Shown: positions 57,151 through 64,000 of the stretch, piece by piece
Layout: every line of letters begins with the position of its first letter
Position numbering within the stretch: position 1 is the first letter of the stretch
DNA from: Symbiodinium natans
Lineage: Eukaryota; Sar; Dinophyceae; Suessiales; Symbiodiniaceae
NCBI GenBank assembly: GCA_905221605.1
Contig: CAJNDS010002117.1
Coordinates: forward strand, 124,001 to 188,000
Direction: 5' to 3'
Length of the DNA stretch: 64,000 bases
Notes under the pieces: model-generated
Told to the model about the DNA's origin: nothing
The model's input: only the letters and a program-made list of their open reading frames with translations
Database searches by the model: none
Position numbers and translations under genes: made by a program

Positions 57151-57606
57151 TTCAAAATGCTCAAAATATGAAAATGATGAGTTTGAAGGTTTCCAAGGGC
57201 ACCAAACAAGCGAAAATCCCTTTCAGGAATCTCTTATATATAGGGTATATTCCTAAATCAAAGGTGTTTGGGCTCTTTGAGCAGCTTCAGATTTTGGGCA
57301 ACGTGATTCCATGATCTTGAGTCGCGCTCGGCGGGTTCATCCCCCCCCCCCATTTTTGTCAACCTGGGCTCACTGCTGCGCCCTTTCGAGACCCGCTCCC
57401 GGGGTTTAGGGTTTAAGGTTTAGGAACGTCTCAAACCTTAAGCCCTGCATTCTATCCTCTCTCAGAAGGAAAATCCCACTTAATGTGGGTGGCTCTGCAT
57501 CGGTAAAGACTTAGAGCTGAAGGCTTGGCCCTTTCTGCGTCTTCGGGCGTTTGTCCCGCTGGTATGGCCTGGATAGGAGGCGGCCCCGGCACGCCTGTGC
57601 AGCATA

Positions 57607-57795
57607 GATATAGACATAGACATAGACATAGGCATAGACATAGACATAGACATAGACATAGACATAGACATAGACATAGACATAGACATAGACATAGACA
57701 TAGACATAGACATTAGATATAGATATAGAAATAGATATAGATATAGATATAGATATAGATATAAAGATAGATATATATATATATGTATATACATA
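57607..57795. repeat. (CATAGA)n then (GATATA)n microsatellite
   Basis: About 18 copies of the hexamer catagacatagac-type, then gatatagatata and atatat. The following 57800-58425 has AT-rich sequence and short gggccttaaag phrases but no gene. Confidence 0.95.
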
Positions 57796-58424
57796 TATAT
57801 ATCGTTATGTTTTACTATAATTATACAAAATCGTCTGTCTCTTCACTCTCTCACACACACATATACATATGTGAATGTCTATATATATATATATGTTTAT
57901 ACATAGTGTTTACGTTATATGATATTCCCCTATAAGGGTCCATTCACCTATCTTTGGTGTATATTTGGGCCTTACAGGTAGTTGCTTTAGGGCCCAAGAA
58001 CATATCATACAGGTACATGGACCGCTGGGTTAACTTTGGGATTATATAGGGATTATAATACCCCCAAAATGGCTACTAAAGGTCACCTACTCTACTACTA
58101 AGTCTATCTTGTACTACAACACATTGCCCTAAAGGCCCATGTACAATATTATTCCATACTTGGGCCTCAAAAGTCCCTATACAGGAGGTACTTTAAGGTC
58201 CAAGTATTGCCTATTTAGGTACCTGGACCCTCTTGGTAACCCAGTGGTAATATTATGGTAAGGGGTGCCCTTTTCTGGCTTGGCTTCTTTTATGAGGGAA
58301 CCTTGACCCAAAAAAGAGCAGAAGGGTACCACTGGCCTACCAAGCCCTCAAGGTTAAACCGAGGCCATGAATTCCTCGGCGTAGCTGCTGTATGTCACAA
58401 GCAAAGTCAAACACCACGGCCAGG

Positions 58425-58600
58425 CCCTAAACCCTAAACCCTAAACCCTAAACCCCAGACCCCAAACCCTAAACCCTAAACCCACAGCCTCGTGGCTCCA
58501 AACCAGGTGGGGCCCCGATGCCAAACCTCGGGCTTGCAGGCCAAGGGAGTTTCGGAAAGGGGATAGGGGTTAGGGGTTAGGGTTTAGGGTTTAGGGTCCT
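58425..58600. repeat. Telomere-like CCCTAAA, 75-base spacer, TTTAGGG
   Basis: ccctaaa repeated at 58425-58480, then about 75 bases of unique sequence, then gggttagggtttaggg at 58565-58598. Confidence 0.9.
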
Positions 58601-58947
58601 TGCGGGTTTAGTTGTGGGTGTGGCTTTGTGTCGTAATTTACAGGGTTTCTTGGTTGCCCGTTTGGAAATATTTATTGGAAGCGTTCGGTGTGCAGTTTGA
58701 TTTGAGGCTGACGGCTCAGGTGGTTGAAAGTTGATGGAGACCAACACGACAACCGTGTAGGTTGTTAAAGATGGTAGACATTGTCTGGGATATCATTGGC
58801 GAGCGTACAGTTTAGCACAACATGGTATACATTGGTTCCATATCATTGGCAATACTTTTGGGTTCGCAGCGGGTGAGCCGCTGCAGCACTACGCGGAAAC
58901 TTCTCACTTTCTTGTTGCAGCGAGAGGCACTGACAGGCTAACATGCC

Positions 58948-59580
58948 ATGAATAGTGTCAAGCCCCGAGGAGTCATAGGGGCGGACGGAACCGCCCTGCG
59001 ACTTTACAAGAGACGCGGCCACAATCACTTCGTGGCATTGTGGGGCCTGGTGGAACGACCGAGATCTGCAGCCGCACCCCGAATGCTCGTCTATCTCGTT
59101 CCCGTCAAGAAAGTGTCTCCGAACAGCGTTGTCCAGTGCAGAGAAGACGTCCTAGGAGCAGAAGGCTTGAAGAGCATCCTGCCCTGTCAGCGTGGAGGAC
59201 GTCGAGTTGAGAGCCTTCCCATAAGCGACGGAGCAAAAACTCTACGCAGGATTAGCAGAGGAACATGCCTTGAAACATGAGTTCGTGGTGCACAGTCGAG
59301 GAGCATGGTCCCGCGATCACAACTCGCGCTCCCACGGCAAGCTTAAGATCAACACAGGTCTCATCGACCAGCGTCGGTCAAACATCAAAGCCTACTTGCC
59401 GAAGAGTCTCACAGCAAGACCTGTGGGTGTATGTGTACTCCTACTGGTTGCGGGCACATTTTCCAGATGTTCATACACGCACGGCAATGATCGTGAATGA
59501 TTTGAAAAGGGTCTGGCCTAAGCACGGTCAGAAAGCGGGGCATTGGCAGAATAGCCGACAGCGCTGCAGGGGCGCCTGAG
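58948..59580 (+). pseudogene. ISXO2/IS1595-like DDE transposase relic (Merlin-related), frameshifted
   Basis: Frame 1 (58948-59240) reads GVIGADGTALRLYKRRG, HFVALWGLVERP and SDGAKT, which carry the first and second catalytic Asp regions of the ISXO2-like domain. After about 59240 the match shifts frame: YAGLAEEHALKHEFVVHSRG and then INTGLIDQRRSNIKAYLPKS. After about 59418 it shifts again: DLWVYVYSYWLRAHFPDVHT and MIVNDLKRVW. Two frameshifts, and no N-terminal region ahead of the DDE domain, mark it as inactive. Terminal inverted repeats were not found. Confidence 0.6.
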
Positions 59581-59913
59581 GCAAGAAGCGGAATGCGTGT
59601 TCTGCGGACAGCGTTGTTGAGCAGCATTTGCTTGTCAAGCCCCCTCTTGCGGCGTACGCAGGTCGAGGGAAGGAAAGAAGACGAGCCCGTGTCGCCGACT
59701 GCATCGGAACTCAAGTGCTACATGGCACATGCTTTGGAAGAAACCAGGCTTCAGCTTGGCAGTTTGACATGAGGGAGTAATTGAAGAGGGTCAGGCGTCC
59801 GTTTTGCCGAAGTAGCGTAAGGAAGTCGCAGGGGGTATAGCACTGGAACACAGAACAGATGTTTTTTTTCTAGAAAAAATTGTTTTGCACATATATGTCC
59901 AATGTGTTAGGAA

Positions 59914-60594
59914 ATGCCGTCGCCCTTGGATGCAGCAGACAGTCCATGGACCAAGCGCTACAAGCAATGGTACAGGATACAGGGCGAGAAGGTTGAGACA
60001 ACTGCTAGGTGGCGAATTTTGATGGAGCAGTCAGCCAGACTGCAATGGAAGAGAAAGAATGCTTTTCAGAAGAGGATCATGCGGGACGTGGCCCGGTGGC
60101 CGCAGAAGCAGAAGACAAGAACCTGTTGCAGGCAGCTGCAGCAGGTCTTGCGACAGAAGGTAGCATGCCGCACGAGATCCACGTGGATGTGGACAGGAAG
60201 CAGAAGAGTTGCGGAACCAGGCTGTCCCATATTATATTATCATGAAAAACAGAAGAGGTTCAAATGGGGCGGCTGCAAACACCATCCGAAGAGAAGCTTG
60301 CAGCCACACGTGAGAGCTCCAGGAACCCAGCGAGGCAAGAGTGTTTTCAGATGCTCGCAGTTCTGGGCTCGTGGTTCCAAGCCAGAAGCAAAATGCTTCT
60401 TCAATGCACCATTCCCCAAAGCTTTGCTGTGCCATCTACTCTTCGTTGCAGATGTCCCTGGCGCGCAGGTTGTGCTAGCCGCTAGTGGAAGAAACGCATG
60501 TGTGGGGTGCTCAACCCCAGTACACCCCTGCGCAAGGATGACACGCATAGTCGCGACGAACATCGTAGCTCAAGCACCTATGACGACATTATGA
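59914..60594 (+). pseudogene. Uncertain coding remnant downstream of the transposase relic
   Basis: An ATG-started frame (59914 on) looks coding for about 30 codons (WTKRYKQWYRIQGEK). Better-looking sequence then continues in another frame (60009-60245, acidic and Ala-rich) and perhaps a third (60270-60485). This could be a frameshifted gene or exons with unseen junctions. Confidence 0.25.
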
Positions 60595-61170
60595 CGACGA
60601 GAGATGTTGGGGATGGGATTTGGGCGTAGATAGCTTTTGGGTTTTTGAGCCTTGGGCCCCTAGGAGTCCTCGAGATGTAGAATCCTCTAGATGATGTACC
60701 CCACAGTGAACGAGAAAGGCTCTCCCCAGCACCCACTAACTTTTCACTGGGCCTCGTAACCCTCATGACTCATAACCTCCAAGATAGGCACATTTAGAGA
60801 GACTTCAGAACCTCAGACAGCGAAGGCCAGCAAAACGTGAAAAACGCCAAAACGGGACATGTGTGAAGCGAGCCGAACAAAACAGAGGACGATGTCGAAT
60901 TCACCACGCAGGCCAGCATTTTCAAGCTGCAGACACAGTCCAACCCGAAAAGCCATTACGGAAACGCGCGCGTTTTTCAGTATTCGACTCAGTAAGAAAA
61001 ACGCAGCTACACAACAACGATGCGCGGCAAGGAACACAAACGAGACGCGTCGGAAAAATTGCGAAAACATCGCGCAGGATAGTGTTTTCAAGAAGGAAGC
61101 TAGTCCGCGAAGCAGAACAGCAAGAGAAAGAAGCAATAACATGCGAAAACACCACCCCCGCAAGTGAACC
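60595..61170. other. No firm gene
   Basis: Open frames on both strands across 60813-61190 are mirror images of each other, without motifs. Nothing else is recognised. Confidence 0.35.
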
Positions 61171-61177
61171 CGCTAGG

Positions 61178-61275
61178 CTTAGGGTTTAGGGTTTAGGGTT
61201 TCGGGTTTCGGGTTTAGGGTTTAGGATTAGGGTTTAGGATTTCGGGTTTAGGGTTTAGGGTTTAGGGCTTGAACG
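61178..61275. repeat. Telomere-like TTTAGGG tract
   Basis: About a dozen gggttta heptamers, some changed to gggtttc. Confidence 0.9.
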
Positions 61276-61659
61276 GCGGCCGCAGGTGCTGAATATTCTT
61301 CTGGTGCCAATGCCAAGTGGCTTTGGGGGTGGCTTCGGGATCACAGCCTCCAGCAATACAAGCGGCGAAGCTGAACTAAGTGCAAGAAAGTCTCGCCTAC
61401 CCATGGACACACAACATTTGAAAGAGCCTCGGTAGGATGCTTTGCCTGTGGCGGAGCTGCCATCGACTTCTTTGGTGGGGGGGCCGGAGTGGCATTCTCC
61501 TGAGCCGGCAGGCTTCACCGTGTGCACAGTGGTGCAGTAAGTCTACAAATGTCTACAAGATTGAGGGCGTACCTTATCGTGCTGCACCACACATCCTTCT
61601 TGGCCACTCAACTTGGCCAATCGGTCGTCCCACTTCAGCGAGGAATGGGCCTGATGCGA

Positions 61660-62407
61660 GCGCAACACCAGCGGCCAGCGGGCAGTCTTGCAAAGTGTGC
61701 GAGCTATCGACATCTCGTGACATCTTTTGTGACACTTGGCGCCTCTACGGCTTCTGCGAGCTGCTCGGTGTCGCAGGCCCTCACCCGTTTGCCCGGCTGC
61801 GTCAGTTCTCGGAGCATGCCTTGGGAGTGCTCTCGCATCAAGGATCCCGGATCCCTGTCATCCCTGTCAAACCGTCAAGTCGCGTTGAGAGCCGAGTGGC
61901 TTGTTGGGAGCCACGCTTTGATGTTCAATGGTGGAAATTCGACCTACAGGTCAGGACGCAGAACACTGCAATCCATGTGCAAAGAGACCGGCACGCCGCT
62001 TAGCCGCTTAGGCGCCTTCTCTACCCCACGCAACCTCCCTTGCAGCCCAGTGCAGCGTTCGCCTGGGCTGCGCCGTCCACTTGTTCGAGGTCTTGGAGCA
62101 CGATGCCCTCGCAACCGCAGGCATCCGCCAAGCGGTCGTCCCACTTCAGAGCCTGGGGTTCTGCTCAGCTCAGCTTGCGCCTGAAGGATCCCACTTAAGG
62201 CGGCTCTATGACGGCCTGTACAAGGCGGCCGAGGGGCGCTATGTGCTTCCACTGCCGGCTTCAGCTCCTCCAGCTTTGCAACCATCACAGTCCTCATGGG
62301 CCTCAAGAATCGAAGAGTTGCGCCATTGCGAGTTCCACCCCAGACAGAGACAAGAGACTGCTCGGGCAGCGACACATCCTGCTGCGAAGTGTCCTGTGAC
62401 GCTTTGA
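61660..62407 (+). CDS. Unknown protein, two exons; C-terminus within the interspersed repeat
   Basis: One exon (about 61660-61949) reads RDIFCDTWRLYGFCELLGVA and WEPRFDVQWWKFDLQ and ends CAG before GTCAGG, a good donor. A second exon (about 62046-62407) reads VHLFEVLEHDALATAGIRQA, LRRLYDGLYKAAEGRYVLPL and RIEELRHCEF. Phases of the two do not match directly, so another small exon probably lies between them. The last ~17 codons and the TGA (62405-62407) fall inside the third copy of the R-750 repeat. No family is recognised. Confidence 0.45.
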
Positions 62408-62770
62408 CGCTGAGCTACGCCGAGCTCAAAGGACTCTTCAACTCTAACCGACAAGCTTCTGCACTCTTCTGCACACCTCTTAAGGCCTGTCTTGTTTACG
62501 TGGGTTTCTGGGTTTGGGGGTTTCGCTGTTCAGGGCTCAGTGGGGTCTGCCACGGCTCTCGGCTTGGAATTCTCCACTTCTGTTAGATTTTAAGGCTCAA
62601 TGTCTAGGGTCTCTTTGGGGTTCTAATCTGGGTTTATCCACTCCTTACCAAAGCCTTTCTTTCGGCTCCGAGCTTCGAGCATCCCATTTGGGCCATGGTT
62701 TTATTTCCATATAGAAAATCTGGAGCCCTTCCACGGAACCCTTCCACGACATTTGAGTGTATCGGCAATG
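62340..62770 (+). repeat. Interspersed repeat family R-750, copy 3 (3'-truncated)
   Basis: Shares acgctttgacgctgagctac through gaacccttccacgacatttg with the other two copies but stops near 62770, before the gatatttccagatcg part. Confidence 0.85.
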
Positions 62771-64000
62771 GCCTGTTGTAATTCGCAATTCCTTCTTGCC
62801 CTCCCTGGTCGTCTTGACAAGCTGGGAAATTTGAGCCCCTCTTGCCCTTCTTGGCCTTGATTTCTCTTCTTCTCCTTCTTGAAGTTATGTTTCGGACGGA
62901 CCAGGCTGGTAACTCTGCAGCGGGCAAGATCCGGGAATAGGCAGGAAGGCGGGGGAGACGTGTAAGTCGGGAGGCAAGACGTGGCAACGGGCAACACGAC
63001 GGGACAAGACGGCGCAAGACGGGGCAAGGCAGCCAGGCGGGTATAGAAGGATAAGACGTAATAGTCAGGGCTACTGCTGTTGACTCAGCTGGCATTTGTA
63101 TGTGCATGATAACCAGCCAGGTCTGGGCACCACCGGAGTTTGACACGTGCTTGGGGTTGATAAGGCTTATGGTTCGGGATGTAAGGGATTTTCCCGTTAG
63201 GCCTGGCCGCCTTGAGAGTCATTGGCAACGCTAAACTTTAAACCCTCTAGGGTTCAGATTGTCTGGGGTCCAGAACCAGGGCTTTTTTGTCCCGGCGGGG
63301 CGGGCGACGGGGCGCAGGAAACTCTGGGCAGGCGAAGCACTCTGCGGTCATTCACTTTAGCTGCCGACAGTACCTGGACCCTTGGCCTTGGCGTTCTTCG
63401 TCGCTAGCGAGTTTGAGTGTTAGTCTGTGCTATGCAGAAAGAAACAAGCATCCATTGCCGTACGAAAGTACACTTGAGTGCATAGCTGATCCACCATAAT
63501 GGGCTCACATGTCGTTCCCAACCGGAAACTTTGGAGTCCAAACCTTCTGGCACGATATCGCGCATGCAAAAACAGTGGGTTTAGGGTCTAGCTTTACAGG
63601 GCTACATGTGATTCCGTAATAATTGCCATGCAGAGCTAAGGGCTATGTCGAGCCTTGACGACCCTACCTCCAAGCAAGACTAAACTCAAGCCTAGCTCCG
63701 CCAGCTCTCGTGAAAAGACACTTGCGTCGCCTGCCAAAGGTTGCCCCCGTTGAACCAGACCAGATCCGCCATTGCTAGTAGTGACGAAAAAGGTGGGCTT
63801 CCCCGACTTGCTTCTAAACACGGGAAAATTGCGTGCGCGAATCGTGGTTATGTAAAGGTTACACTTCGGGCGGGTCAATTGTCGTTATAGCACCTCCTCT
63901 CCTGGATCCTGCGTGAGAGCGCATTCGTCTGTCTTGAGCAAGATGGACGGCACGTGGAGATGCTTGCAAAGAACATTGCAAGAGCCCCCTCGTCATCCAC
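62771..64000. other. No firm gene to the window end
   Basis: About 62985-63055 has short gacgggacaagacgg-type repeats. Frames at 63222-63499 (+) and 63636-63878 (-) are short and without motifs. The phrase caagactaaactcaagccta then gctccgc at 63677 also occurs at 45470, so it is another dispersed repeat. Confidence 0.4.

Noticed and set aside
60813..61189. Hydrophobic 116-codon minus frame and its basic plus-strand mirror
   Set aside because: Both strands are open over the same bases, with no motif or splice signal to decide; likely chance.

Overview
The window looks like nuclear DNA of a dinoflagellate, most likely of the Symbiodiniaceae type; that is inference. The evidence is: introns that start with GC or GA as well as GT and whose acceptor AG is followed by G in every junction I could place; telomere-type TTTAGGG tracts inside the sequence; well-supported genes that nearly all lie on the minus strand; and a very large share of satellites, microsatellites and composite repeats. 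No rRNA, tRNA or CRISPR was recognised.

Layout. 0.6-4.6 kb (-): a multi-exon gene for a bacterial-type homodimeric pyruvate dehydrogenase E1 (AceE family). It has a presequence-like N-terminus and two EF-hands ahead of the thiamine-diphosphate domain, and it leaves the window at the left edge. 5.2-6.65 kb (-): intact single-exon HI0933/YhiN-type flavoprotein. 7.2-8.45 kb (-): intact single-exon membrane-anchored MDR oxidoreductase. 10.1-12.7 kb (-): a cytochrome-b5-like MAPR protein rebuilt from at least six exons, with a purine-rich repeat array in one intron and an in-frame TAG in its last visible exon. 13.4-14.9 kb: exons of unknown genes. 15.9-18 kb: two satellite arrays. 18.2-20.1 kb (-): an ankyrin-repeat gene in small exons.

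20-27 kb: an interspersed repeat, a (CA)n microsatellite, a C-rich satellite of about 1.8 kb and telomere-like tracts. 27.3-28.7 kb (-): an intact 339-residue unknown protein and, about 66 bp upstream, the 3' end of another gene. 28.7-43.2 kb is almost only repeats: a 51-bp satellite, a 70-bp satellite, a 41-bp satellite with a 371-bp higher-order repeat, three copies of a ~208-bp foldback palindrome, and composite modules in both orientations. 43-49 kb: a few candidate exons, including a coiled-coil gene and a possible GT11 fragment. 49.7-53.6 kb: inverted short-motif arrays, a 2-kb patchwork of shuffled motifs, and telomere-like tracts. 55-57 kb: a second interspersed-repeat copy and a 71-bp satellite that is the inverted relative of the 70-bp array at 32 kb. 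58.9-59.6 kb (+): a frameshifted ISXO2/IS1595-like transposase relic. 61.6-62.4 kb (+): two unknown exons, the second ending inside a third copy of the interspersed repeat.

The genes do not form a pathway. What links them is architecture: same-strand neighbours, short intergenic gaps, non-canonical splice sites and repeat arrays inside introns. The most notable biology is the EF-hand/PDH-E1 fusion, which suggests direct Ca2+ control of pyruvate oxidation.
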